From Scatophagus argus (taxonomy: Eukaryota; Chordata; Actinopteri; Scatophagidae), in contig NC_058512.1 in assembly GCF_020382885.2 (NCBI RefSeq), positions 9,760,802 to 9,824,801 on the forward strand: 64,000 bases of DNA, given 5' to 3'. The notes beneath the pieces were generated by a model that saw only the letters and a list, made by a program, of their open reading frames with translations, ran no database searches and had not been told where the DNA came from. Position 1 is the stretch's first letter; each line of letters opens with the position of its first letter. The translations under genes were made by a program, and so were the position numbers. Below, piece after piece: positions 38,301 through 50,110 of this stretch.

Positions 38301-38647
38301 AAGTAACTGTTTATTTTTCTGGCTTATCAATAAGCATTCATTTGAAACTTCTGTCAATTGTTTTTGTGTCATGTGTCGTATTTGTGTTCCATATACACAC
38401 ACACACACACATCCTCACCTTGTATTATGTACTCTCACAGGTAAATGACACCGGACTGAAAGGGCCATACTCCCAGCTGACTCGGGAGGAACTCATCGCT
38501 CTGCTGCTTAAACAAGAAAACCAGCTCTCAGAGAGAAACAAAAAGATATCAGAGCTGGAGGAGTACATTGACAACTTGCTTGTGCGTGTCATGGAAGAGA
38601 AACCGAGTATTCTCATGTCATTGAACTCTATGAAAAAAACTGCATAG
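26317..38647 (+). CDS. rab11fip1: Rab11 family-interacting protein 1, spliced gene
   Basis: Class I Rab11 effector of recycling endosomes. Coding exons: 26317-26678, 33146-33573, 33674-35582, 36901-37746, 38090-38204 and 38441-38647 (TAG), all in consistent phase; about 1288 aa (long human isoform about 1283). Residues about 8-118 form a C2 domain (VQVTVLQARGLRIKGKNG, DAYAVMQVGKEKYHTS) for acidic phospholipids. Exon 2 has VDIQFMRNNMTASMFDLS and SNLQRNMSQSMSVLP, which mark FIP1 rather than FIP2 or FIP5. Exon 3 has LCINGSHIYCEEPL followed by the charged repeat (residues about 378-843). N1057-P-F in an acidic context is a likely EH-domain ligand. The C-terminal Rab-binding domain (about 1230-1275) has YSQLTREELIALLLKQE and LEEYIDNLLVRVMEEKP. 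AATAAA at 38735-38740 follows the stop. brf2 lies 1.1 kb downstream in the same orientation, as in human. Confidence 0.95.
26679..33145 (+). other. rab11fip1 intron 1 (~6.5 kb)
   Basis: No exon recognised. It contains CA tracts at 27593-27609 and 31545-31569, a (GGA)n stretch near 31215-31235, and otherwise AT-rich sequence. Alternative first exons of rab11fip1 could lie here, but none can be supported. Confidence 0.4.
34010..35430 (+). repeat. rab11fip1: In-frame Glu/Arg/Lys-rich repeat of rab11fip1 exon 3
   Basis: About 1.4 kb of purine-rich coding sequence (GAGGAAGAAGAGAGG-like) encodes about 465 residues. It can be cut into about eight diverged units of 35-60 residues, most opening with (E)RLAEEKRRLEEEERRR and continuing EEEEKRQREEEERIRREEER. 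Hydrophobic residues are scarce, roughly one Leu per unit start. Opposite charges recur at i to i+4 spacing. Long Ser/Leu/Phe-rich antisense frames across it are by-products of this composition. Confidence 0.85.
35864..35908 (+). repeat. Diverged non-LTR tail (AGAGATTAATAAGG...CTGATTCTGA)
   Basis: This short stretch in rab11fip1 intron 3 matches the tail seen at 16036-16078 and, inverted, at 23825-23863. Only the terminal part is recognisable. Confidence 0.4.
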
Positions 38648-39713
38648 GTGGACTTGCAGCACTTTATTCCCAGTGAAACATCCTGGTTTTTACGAGGTTT
38701 GAACAGTTTATGGTTGAAGTTCAAAATACTGAAAAATAAATAATGATTAAATATATTTTGTAAAATGAGTCTTACAGAGGCTGTTACCATTATGTCAATT
38801 TGCAATCAGAGAAAGATATTTTTTCTAAACATTTAGTCATATTTTGGACCCTTTGTCACAGTATGTATATGTGTGAAGTTCAAACAACCCTATTTTCATG
38901 TTGAGCATAAAATTAGTTCCAGAAATAACTTTGGTAAATGTTGACTATTGCTATCATGTCTGACTTAAGTACTGAATATTAAATGATTAAAATATATTGA
39001 CTGTTCTTTTTATATTCTGTTCGCTTCCTGTCCCCTGGAGATATCTCTCAAAACTATGCACTAGTTAATGTAGATTCTTGCTCTAGTACTGAATGTCAAA
39101 GTTTACATGATTCTACTAACCCACAAAAGGCACTTTACTCAGCTTACTTTATGTACACATTTTACTGCACTGTACTGCAATATCACATTAAAGATATGAA
39201 AAATAAAATAAATTATTCTGATAAAAATACACCTCGTCCTTTTCTGAAAATATGTTTTCTTATACATATGTATATGTATTTTTTCTACGACCATTTCCGG
39301 TTTCTTCATTATGTGTATTTGGGTTCCCTGTATTTTCCTCCAAATCTACTACAACTATTCGTATTTCACTTTTTAACAATTAAAATCATTATCAACGGAG
39401 AGCCTCCTTTGTTTCTAAGGTCTCATCTCTTGAAAAAGAAAAGTAGGACTGTCCAGAAAAGACTTAAGTTTCGAACAGCCACGCTCCGTTGTTTCAGGCG
39501 TACTATTTACTGATAGAACAAAGCGGAACCATCGTCATACCGAACGTTGTATCTGGCCGGACATATTTTACCCGCCCCATCACACTGACTAGCCACTGCT
39601 CATTGGTCGTTCAAGAGATGTGTACAGTTCATACAGTTTGTGTTGCAGGTGTTTACATGGATGTGACACCTGCATTATAGTGTTAATGTTGCTTGTTTCG
39701 GTGTATTTGGACG
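38648..39713 (+). other. rab11fip1 3' UTR and brf2 upstream region
   Basis: The rab11fip1 poly(A) signal candidate is AATAAA at 38735-38740, about 90 bp after the stop. The last 300 bp before brf2 form its presumed promoter; no TATA box or other decisive element is visible. No other gene recognised. Confidence 0.45.
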
Positions 39714-42700
39714 ATGTCTCGTGTGGGTTTGAGCTGCCCTGGCTGCGGCTCCTCAAACATCGTAGAAGACGATTTGTACTCTCAGGCCCAGCTGGTGTGC
39801 GTGGACTGCGGCTCAGTGGTGTCCGAGGGTGTGCTGGCCCATGAACCAGTCGGAGGTTCAGGTACGAACAGCGACCTTACCGTCTGCCTGTCTCCTCCAG
39901 ATATTATTAAAGAGATGCTAAAATGTGCTCTCACTCACCTCGAGATACTCTTTGCAAAGAGATTTTTAGCCACTTTCAGACCCAAACCCGTTAAATTAAA
40001 CGCGTGTAACCGCAAAAGACTGAAGTATAAGACGAACCTCAAAATTTAAAACCGATTATTTTAACTTCTGGATTTATTTTTTGCAATTGTGACCAAGATG
40101 CAAACTAAATATGACGTTTTACAGTTAAGAAAACAACGTGCCAGTGCTCTCTGGTGGACAGATTAGACTGTATAATGGAGACACTTTTTCTGAGTTTAGC
40201 ATTTCTGTACTGCAGTATCTTGTGACTTGTCAGCTTTACTGGGGAACACTTAGTCCAATTTAAGGTGTTATTCAGATTATAGTATTCTCAAAAGTTAACT
40301 AAGAATCAGATCATAATTCTATGGTTTTCAAAGATGGGTGATACAAGTTGTTGTATGAATATTTGTCATAAAAAAAACCCCACCAAAACCATCATTAGTG
40401 CCACCATCACCTTTTGGTCACATGGTGAATATGGGACCTTCAGTATCCCTGAGGGTTTGGGGCCCACTTTGCCTGGTGAGCAGTCCGGCTCTGGGTCAGA
40501 AGGTTAGAGAGGAAACACCAAAACTCAGCTCTGTCTTGGGCGTAGCACTAATTTGTCTGCTGCTCCATTGAATGAAATAATAATGATCTGTGCTGTTTGT
40601 GTGAAGTGGATTGGATGACCGGTAGTGTTTTTATGGTTGAAGTGAGTAGCTTTACAGCGACTATGAATGTGAAGAAACACATGGCTGGTCATTATATAGT
40701 AAGTGACAACACTCCCTAGCTGGCCAGGTCAAATCAGTGTACTTATAATCTTTTTTACACATGGTTTACCGTCATCCAGTGTGTTTCTATATTGGTAAAT
40801 AGCATGGTTGTTTGTGCACAAGCTCTGTTGGTGTCTCTGCTAATCATAACACTCTGGCAAGTTATATTTTTCATTATAGTTTGTCGTTGTCTTGCCTCTG
40901 TGTGTTTCTTGCAGAAGTCAGTTACAGCCGAACCACAGCCGTGGCCAAAAAGCCATGCACAAACCTGGTAAAAGGTGAGATGTTCTCTCCAAGGGGAGCT
41001 TTTGCTCGCTAAATTAATATTACATAGTAGCTCGTCTATATATAGTTGATCCAGCTGTTCTCACATGCACATGCTCTTATAGGTTTGTTATATCTTTGCA
41101 GGTGTGCAACGTGTGAAGGCCATTTGTCGGATTCTCAGGGTCAACAAAGAGACTGAAGATCTCTCTGAGACATATTTTAGGCAGGCCTATCAGCATGAGA
41201 GTTTCATCAAAGTGAGCCTCCAGAAGAAAGAAGTTCTTGCTGGATGCTGTGTTCTTGTAAGTTGCAGGCTGCTCAATTGGCCAGTCACCATGGGAACCAT
41301 CAGCTCCCTGCTGGATGCAGACCCTATGGTGGTGGGAGTGGTTTATCAAGAGATGATCAAGATTCTCAACATTGAGGCACCTATCATCAACGTCACTGAT
41401 GTCATGGAGGCACACGGTCAAGAGTAAGTGAAGAACAATAGTCTGAGCGTTTGTGTTTGAGAGGAAAATGCCGCACTAGACCCCCCTTGTCGGCAATGTG
41501 ATGGTTAAACTGAAGAGTCATAATACACTGCACATCTGCTTCCCCATTGCAGAGACAGTCCCACAAAGGGTTATGTGACTGTCGAATGCTCACGTTACTC
41601 TGTGTGAATGGGACTAACTCATTTACAAACTCCAGAGCTGTAACATCATGCAGAGCAGACTAGAGCACAAATTCTGTCTGCTTTTCACATCATTTACATA
41701 AAGCCCACTGAGGTTTAATGATGTTCTGATGTCATGACTGATGTTTCAGCTGTCTGGATAAAACCAAGTCCCTTCTGGACACGAGATGCTGCTTCAAAAC
41801 ACATCTGGTTATTGACTTATACATCATGTAACTACTTTTTTTTTTTTTTTTTAATGAGATTATTTGCTTGTTGGTTAAATCTCACACACATGGCTGTCTG
41901 TTCACTGCGAGTGTTAACATCTCAGCCTTTTTTTCATAACATCATGACTTATTTTACTGACCCAGGCCTGCTATAAATTACTCCTGAGTCCCTTAGGCTC
42001 AGTAATGTAGCTTTTATTTACAAATGTTCGAAGGTTGGTTCGTATTTGTTTGTTTTTTTTGTTTTGTTTTTTAAAAGAACTAATCTCTGAGTTGTATCTA
42101 TCTGAAAAGCAGGCAGAATAGAAAACCAACAGGGCTCTTAATCATACAGAAGAGGTGTTTTAGCCTCTGAGCATGTCTCTGATAAGTTTTTCATATTGGG
42201 CCTATGGTTGCTAAGAATGTTTTTCTTTCTGTCAGGTACAAAATCAGCTCACTTCATGTTCCTGAAGAATTGGCTGAGGACTCCAAGGACTTGACGAAAC
42301 GTGCCGTGGCCCTGGTGGAGCTGGCAGCAGATACCTGGATTGTGACTGGCCGGAAGCCCATCCCTATCATGATGGCGGCTATCTATTTAGCATGGCAGTC
42401 CTTGAGGCCCAACAAGCACCGCTTGAAATTCTCCCTGGACAAATTCTGCCAGATTGCCAAAGTCAATAAGCACAAGCCTGCTTTGAAGAGAATCACTGAG
42501 ATAAAGGAGGTGCTGTGTAAGCTGGGTAAGGAGATACCCTGGCTCAGGGAAACGGTGACACCGGATAATGTTGTTCACCAGGTGGAGGATATTCTAAAAT
42601 ATAGGTATGCCCTGCTCAGAAGGGCTCTGCGAACGCATGAGGATGCTGTGCTGGCAGAGTGTCAGGCCAGCTTTAAAGATTCTCCAAATGAGGAGACCGC

Positions 42701-43073
42701 TCTCTCCAACATCTCTGAGTTTGTAGAGCAGAGTCCAAATGAATCCTCTGTAGAACGATGTGAACCGAATACTGAACAGGCCCAGCGAACAGGAGATGGA
42801 AATGACGATCCATGCGCAGTACCTGAGCTGCGCAGTGACGCTGAGGAGAGCCAAGATCCAGCACCAGGCTGGGGGAAGAGGGTGCTGTTTGCTCCCCCGT
42901 GTGTGATTCATGCTAAGAAAAGGAGGGTGGAGCAGCCTGAGCTCAAGGATGTGACTGGTGAAGAGGAAATCTCTGACAGTGAAATTGACTCGTACATTCG
43001 CACCCCTCGAGAAGCGCGAGATTTTGCTCTGGCGCAGAAGATTTTGTCCTTATCCGAGAGTGAGAAGTCATAG
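39714..43073 (+). CDS. brf2: BRF2, TFIIB-related factor of RNA polymerase III
   Basis: Nuclear TFIIIB subunit that, with TBP and BDP1, recruits RNA polymerase III to type 3 promoters (U6, 7SK, Sec-tRNA). Coding exons: 39714-39861, 40915-40974, 41102-41423 and 42236-43073, about 455 aa (human 419). An N-terminal zinc ribbon uses C8-x2-C11 and C29-x2-C32 ([23 protein letters not shown]). Two cyclin-like repeats follow; recognisable segments are [31 protein letters not shown] and [19 protein letters not shown]. The C-terminal part keeps the APPCVI motif (Cys399), equivalent to the redox-sensing Cys361 of human BRF2, and [20 protein letters not shown]. The start has ACGATGT context and sits two codons earlier than the conserved ribbon start in human. 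AATAAA at 43212-43217 is the likely poly(A) signal. Confidence 0.95.
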
Positions 43074-43217
43074 CCAGCTGTTTATAGAGACCACTGATAT
43101 ATATTTTGTTGTAGGTTATGTAAGCATAAGCAAATATTTAAACTTAAATGCAGTTTCTGTTTTAGGCCTAATTTAATAAGGATGCAGGGTGTTTTGTTTT
43201 GGTTGTTTGCAAATAAA

Positions 43218-45298
43218 GCTCTGTTGAGATGGTTAAACATCAGGAAAAAGGAAAGAATAAATTAACGTGATTGCACACACAAGACACGTCTTCTGTGTGT
43301 TTTCCATGGAAGACTTGTACAGGAAGGAAATCGCAGTTGTTTTCATTGTATGAATGGTATTGTTCATCCTGGCTCAGTGTTGCTCCGTGGGACACTTGAA
43401 TAGAATGCATCCATTTTTAATGTCATCTGTGACAAATCAAAATGAAATGAAGGTCTATTAGACCAAGCCTCCAATGAGGGCTTCATTGTGTTGATTGAAT
43501 ATCAACACAGTGAGTGGTTTCATAAAACCTAAAAAAATAAAGTATATGGTATTACTTCTCATTTCTAAATTCACTGAAAATACAAGCATGACAGGCGGAA
43601 CAATATGCATGACTGCGTGATTGTACTATTGAATATTTCAGAGTAAGAAACGTCTTTTCATTTCTACAGTACATGATAGAATTGTAAGATTTTTTTAAAG
43701 AGCAGAGCAACGACAGTGCAAGACTGACTTCAACCCTCAAGAAAGTTTAATATTTTATTTCATTTCTGAGTGTGCTGAGCTTCTTTAGAATATGATCAAG
43801 CATGATAGATAATAATTCAGTGTTACCCACTGCAGTGCACAAATTGTACAGTGTAGAACTCAGCAGTGAACAGAATGTTCATACCTAAATAAAATGAAAT
43901 ATTAACTCAACCGAGGTTCTGCTGCATTGTACTCACAATTTGATCAAAAATTCAAATGTGATGAACAGAAACGGTAACAGTCTTATTTCACAGGGTAACA
44001 TGAATTTACAGCGGTCACCTGAAGGAGGTTTAAGACTCTGCAAGCAACAAGCGTGCTCAAATGACCGGGGAGATCTATAAATTCTCACATTGTTTTAATG
44101 TATTCAACAGATCCAGTTAATATGCAGACAACACTGTCTTCCCAGTTATTTAATTAGTGAATTCAGTGGTGTAACTGCACTCTCACCAAATTGGACATAA
44201 TATTATTCCAAGTCCTGCCATCATGCACTTACATCGATCTGAAGCACAGAGGTCATTCAATTTCTGCATTTTTATTCACAATTTTCCACAGAGTTACTGT
44301 TAGTACAGGCTACAGATCAAATAATAAAAGTTTTTCACCAAAAATCATATGCAACATTTACAACTAGCTTGGTATTAATAAAAAGGACAGACACCATACA
44401 CAGTGTGCGCCAAAACCATTCAGTCACTGAGTACGAGAAAATAATGATGGGACAAGAGCAAAAATGAAGGCACGTGTTTTACATCCAGAGCATGGTGGAG
44501 GATGTGAGGTTTCATCACTTCAATGACAGTCACAGTCAAACTTGTTGTTGAGTTGTCCCTGCTGCAGAAATAAATCTGTCCCGTGTGCCTGCAGGAAGGC
44601 GATAAATCACGCGGAGTAAGTAAAACCGTATGAAGACAGGGAAAACAAACAGACAACCTGTTCTGTTATTCAGTGAACCGGAGTAAGCTTGATTAATTTA
44701 TGCCATTTAAATCAGTCTTATGCATTTTGAGCAAAATATCAAGAAGCAATAGAAACAAACTAGAGAACACAGAAAACACCACAGAACCAACCAGTACACT
44801 GCAATGGTTTCAGTTTTACAGCCAACACACAGTTCTATAATTTGATAAATAACATGTTCAGGTGCATATTCATCAAGTAGAAAATTTAAGCCCAGGGGAG
44901 CAAGTTCATAAATTTCATTTATTCCACGGAGCTCCAAGAAGGAGTACCACATGAGAATTAGTTCTGTCATCAGTGACCTGGTGAAAACAATCACATCCAC
45001 AGGCCATTTTCGAATACAGTTTAAACTGACAGTCTCATTATCTGTTCATATCCAATATACATGTAATTTGGTCATCATGCACAGCTCATAGCATTTCCTC
45101 ATTTCATGTGCATTTTTATCCTCATTCATTTGTTAAAGGAAAAGCGACACCCTTAAGGGTTCCTCTCGTTTCACTCACATGTTCATTATCCCCTCATCAC
45201 AAAGGTTAGAACATTAATTTTCATAATTTCAGACAGGGTGGATTTACAGCATATGTACAATAAACTACGTTAAAGATTAAGATACACAATAATTCATT
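43218..45298. other. Region between convergent brf2 and prlhr2
   Basis: No gene recognised. On the minus strand AATAAA at 45304-45299 (TTTATT on plus) could end prlhr2 transcripts about 575 bp after the stop codon; another lies near 44268-44274. The sequence is AT-rich without obvious mobile elements. Confidence 0.4.
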
Positions 45299-45879
45299 TT
45301 TATTGGCTGAATAAGCTACAAAGAGTCAACTTTGACCTAAGCATCTTTTAATCGAGGCTGGTTGTCCTTGCTTCAGTAGCAGTGCTGGTCAGTCTATCCA
45401 TCTGGCCATCCAGCACTTTATTCCAGTGAAATATATTCACACAGCTACTGGACTTTGGTATAGATATTTATAGTTTTCAAAGGATGATTCCAGTGGTGTT
45501 TCTCAGCTGTCTTTAGATTTGATTCATGCCCAAATGGCCTAATTTGCATGTTCCCCAGAGGATAAGTCATAGTGTTACTAGTGACCCACTGATCTCTTTG
45601 AGCTTAACGCTAGTGACGACCTCCAATTACCAACTTTTTACACGAGATATTTAATGACTATATTCCATTATAATTAATGGATATTCAAGGTTCACAGAGG
45701 ATAAATACTCCAGCATGAACTCACCTTCCGGTTGCTTTCATCAAGACCAAAGTTTCTGTTTTTTCTCATTTTATAGCTCACATTGTAATGTGGAGATTAC
45801 CTTTAAATGGACTTTTTACTCAAGATGAATCAGTAGAGCACATGAAAAATAAAGACAAAGTCTTTTCTCCACCAGGCAA

Positions 45880-48049
45880 TTACAAGACCACACTGGCAGC
45901 GCAGTGATTGGCAGGCACTCCAATGCGACGATGGCACTTGAACATCTTCCGTAACTCGGCGCGGAAGCGGTCGTGTAGCCACGCGTAAAGGAAGGGGTTG
46001 CAACAAGACGAGCTCATGGCGCACAGGTGGCACAGCAGTTGGATGAGTAAAAAGTAGCGCTTGTTAATGAGGTGAATGTCTATGTCTCGCAGCACATTGA
46101 ATACATGAATGGGAAGCCAACATGCTGCAAAGGCAGACACCAAGAGCGCAACCAGGCGAAAGATCTTTCTCTTGCGAGCTTGTTGAGCGCCTGTCTGGTC
46201 TTGGGTCCTGTGTCCTGGTGCGACACAGTTTCTCAGTTTGACAGTAATACAGAGATAAGAGACAAAGACAGCAGACAGTGGCAGGACATACGTGACCAGC
46301 AAGGTGCTGTATGCATAGGCACGTCTTTCTTTCTCTTGACCCAACCAAAATTCCTCACATATGGTGAAGCCTTCGTCTTTGAACTCTACGTGGTAAGTGT
46401 GGGTGACTGCTGGAGCTACAAGCCCACAGGACAGCAGCCAGATGCCAGTGAGAACGGAGGCACAGGTGGCCACGGTGGTGCGCTTCTTCAGGGGATGAAC
46501 TGTCGCATAATATCTGCAATAAAGAAAGAGCAGGAGGTTTTTTTTCTAGTAAGGGTGTAACGCTTATGTTTAATTAACGCAGGACTAACCATGATCCAAT
46601 GTATGAATTAATGCATGATTTATCATTAGGTCCTGCAGCAGAGTCACTTTTAGCTTCTGTGATGATGTAAAAAAAAATGTCCACTGGCTTTAAACTAGTT
46701 AGTGTGCGACATCTCAAAAGAAAACAGTATAATAGTCGAGAAAAAAAATGACTTTGATTTAAATAGCACCTTTAATTATTTTCTATGCAGTGCAAAGTGC
46801 TTTATATCAAGACAGCCATACAATTATAGGAGAAAGCAGACAGTTTGATCTGTACAAGAAAAAGAGGGAAATCATTTTCAGTTTTAAACTTTGAAAAGAG
46901 GTGTACATAATACAACAACAGCGGAGCAAAGCAAAGGCAAAATGAGTCTACAGCTGCTCCTCATGTGACATCCTCTGCTCTAAAATCGGCTCTGTGAAAG
47001 CAAGACTGCAGGCAGATGCTTTGCTGTAGAGCCGAGTCGTGGACTGTCTGTTGCTGCACATGCCCTGACTGTTCCTCCTGTGCATGAAGTATAAAGCTGA
47101 AAGACTTGGACCAATACCATCAGGTACATACTGCTGCAATTTTGCTGTTGGTTTTTGTTAACTAATGGATTTACAAGCTTGCCAGTTCATGATAATTAAA
47201 TGAGAGTTTGGCTCATGCAGATATAAGTGTTGTCAGTTAATTTATGACTTTTATTTAAGTTATCATCTATCACATGAGCTAATAAGAAACTAATCACTGA
47301 TGAATACAAAGCCAGAGGAATTCACTGGACCATTAGTCATGAATTTATTAAGCATCGCTAGTGATTCCTTATTGTTAAAGCTGCTAAAATTAAGTAAGCA
47401 CTCAATCTGTCTGCACATCGTCATATTTTCTGAATGAGTATAAATGAAATATCTTGACAGGCTATGACCGAATCTAATTTCTGACTTGGAAAGGTGTGTA
47501 AAATGAATGTAAAAGGAATTTACCTTTTGTTATTTGGTCTTTAAAAACTTAAAACAAGAATTCAAAATGTCACTTGAGAGCTGAGTGGAATAATTCCTGG
47601 AGTGAAGAGAGATCCACCCACCTGTCCACAGCGATGGCAGTGAGTGTGAAGACTGAAACATAGACTGTGACTGGTTGGATGAGAAACACCAGATAGCACA
47701 TGGAGCGGCCAAAAACCCATCCACGTGGGTTGAAGGCGTAGGCGAGAGTGAAAGGGACGCAGGTCACACACATGAGCATGTCAGAGAAGGCCAGGTTTCC
47801 GATGAAGAAGTTGGTGACATTGTGCATCTTGCGGGTTCGGCAGATCACATAGAGGAGCAGGTAATTTCCAAAGACGCCCACCGCCACAACAAGCACATAA
47901 CAGGGGATGATCAGAGGCTTGAACGTCTGCAGCAGGGCCACATCTGCAAACTGGGAGGTGTGGTTGGTGGAGTTGCTCTGCACCGCAACCTCATAAATGT
48001 GTTCATCTGCCTGCGTGATGCCAGCCAAGCCACTGTGATTACCCTCCAT
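45880..48049 (-). CDS. prlhr2: Prolactin-releasing peptide (RFamide) receptor, PRLHR2 type
   Basis: Class A GPCR of the cell surface. Coding exon 1 is 48049-47622 (ATG at 48049) and exon 2 is 46513-45880 (TAA); the intron interrupts the DRY motif (GAC-AG | A-TAT) and the product is about 353 aa. The N-terminus has NHS, NST and NHT glycosylation sequons. TM1 has [14 protein letters not shown]2 [22 protein letters not shown]3 [20 protein letters not shown], and TM7 [17 protein letters not shown] in extracellular loop 2 and FNVLRDID at the top of TM6 match residues implicated in RFamide ligand binding in human PRLHR. The C-terminus SVVL is a class II PDZ ligand (human SVVI). Human PRLHR is equally similar in the core, so choice of prlhr2 rests on the neighbour rab11fip1. 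Confidence 0.9.
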
Positions 48050-48266
48050 GGCTGCAAAGTCAGATCTGTCAGTGCCTGCACTGTCCAAAATACAATAACA
48101 CAGGTCTGCAGTTGTTATGAAAGAAAATTAATGGCTTTTCAAAAGGCCAAGTGTTAATCAAATTAGTGCATTCCATCCATGCAAAATTTTAACAGCATTC
48201 AGATGAAAACAGGTCATGACATTTAAAAAAATGGATGGCCATTACTGAATGCTTTTACCAAAACAT

Positions 48267-48270
<4 letters not shown>

Positions 48271-48332
<62 letters not shown>
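48271..48332. repeat. (TC)31 microsatellite
   Basis: An uninterrupted TC run of about 62 bp lies 220 bp upstream of the prlhr2 start codon. On the minus strand it is a (GA)n purine tract capable of H-DNA formation. Confidence 0.95.
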
Positions 48333-48335
<3 letters not shown>

Positions 48336-49037
48336 TGAGGCCAGGAGCACATTATTAAAAGGTTTACAGCCATGAAGGCTTTCAAATGAGATCAGGTAAG
48401 ATGGGCAGCACAGTATTGTGCGTGCCATAATTTCTTAGAGAATAATGAATTAGCCTACAGAGAAAAGGTTATATCGTAACACAATATTCCACTTGATCCC
48501 ACATCTGGAGCGTGACTTTGCTTTTGATTTTCTACAACAATAAAGAACAAATAAAATGTTTAGCACGTAAGGGTAATCTGAAATAAAAGATGATTAAGTG
48601 TCCTCAGGATTTCCTTTTTAATCAGTCAAATGTATTTACATATATCTGTTGAATGTGTGACAATTAGCACGCTTGACAGCTACAAGCTTTGGACAAAACA
48701 ACTAAAACACTTTACAACATGATACTCATGCAGAAGCAAACTCTTAGGAACCCCATAACTTTGACAATTTGAGCATTGTTTTAAATTATTTTTGTGAGGT
48801 TTTATCTTGATGGTCAATTTTTTACGGCCGCAGCTTGAACTGGTTTTTCAGTGCCAACATTGTGAGGTACTTGACTGCACTTCCTCTTTGCTAAAGTGGC
48901 TTTTTTATGTTTTGGACAAAATTTCATGCAAATTTTATAGACATTTTCACCTCACAACAGCATAATTTGCAACTGCAGCATCTGCAGTGACTACCTTTCT
49001 GCAGGTCTCGTGTTGCTGTCAGGTTTCTGTTAGAGAC

Positions 49038-49063
49038 CACACACACACACACACACACACACA
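49038..49063. repeat. (CA)n microsatellite
   Basis: About 13 CA units in the presumed prlhr2 5' intron. Confidence 0.9.
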
Positions 49064-49970
49064 GATAGCTTTTAATTAGTGTGACTTAGGGTGATCATGA
49101 GACCTTTTTCCATATGAAATTCATTTCCACTACAGTCAGTAGGATGCAATGGAAGGGCTTAGACTTACATGTTGAGAATGTAATCTTTTTGATAAAGCTC
49201 ATTTGATGAGCTCATTTTGCAGTCTGACCGCTGTTGTTTATCAGTGGAACAGTTCTATTGGTTCAAAGTATCCAATCTGCATAAATGAAATGCTCAAATA
49301 TTCACCTTCATAAGTCAAAGAAGTACTTTCATTTTAAAGCTGAAACTACACATACGATATGTGCTCAGACCAAAGGACTCGTCGACTTGGATGTTATGGC
49401 ACGAAAAGAAAGTACTTTCTTCTATATTGCTTGTTTTTATTCTTTTGGGAGAGATTTGTTCACATTCACAGATTCTGTACCATTCTCGCTCATTTGAATA
49501 CCATATATAAAGCTTTTATCTCCCACCCTAGAAGTCTAGCTATAGGCCTCTGAATTACAATGTCAAGAAGTCTTACATAAGAGGGCTCCTGCTCATATCA
49601 ACACTTTGCCCATTAATTTGTCTACTTCTAAAAATTGGCATTTTAGAAATAGATATGCAAAGCTTTCGTGTGCAAATAAATCTGGTCTGCATTACATGCA
49701 AATTGGAAATTATCATCAGTTCATTAACAGCATGACACATGACGTGAAATTCTTACACAATGACATTTGAAGGAGGATAGTGCGCATGATATTGCATCTA
49801 TTAAAATATATCCACTACTTTATTACTCTACCTGTGCTTATATTTCGGTTTTACTCTGTTCATTTATTTTGTTTTGTCTTGTAGGAAAGATGTTCCTACT
49901 ACCTATGACCTGAGGCATGCAAACAAAAGAAATGAACAAACATACAATCAAAAATGACCCAGTAACTGAC

Positions 49971-50110
49971 CTGTGTTGGTGTTTCTCTCTGTGTAAAGAT
50001 GAGTTGAGTGAGTATGAAGAGAGGACTCTCTTTGTGCGCTTCTCCACAGCGAATGAGCTGAAGCTGCTGCAGTTTTAGAAAGAGAGCGAAGAGGGGTGGA
50101 GGGGGGGCAT
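49971..50110 (-). other. prlhr2: Possible untranslated first exon of prlhr2
   Basis: On the minus strand CAACACAG is followed by donor gtcagt at 49970. The coding exon is preceded by an acceptor-like CTTTGCAG directly before CCATGG (48058-48052), which would give a 1.9-kb intron and only two untranslated bases in the coding exon. The upstream limit is arbitrary. This is inferred from splice-site sequence alone. Confidence 0.3.

Noticed and set aside
46072-46560. 162-codon plus-strand ORF
   Set aside because: It is antisense to prlhr2 exon 2, which has clear GPCR motifs.
47675-48157. 160-codon plus-strand ORF
   Set aside because: It is antisense to prlhr2 exon 1.
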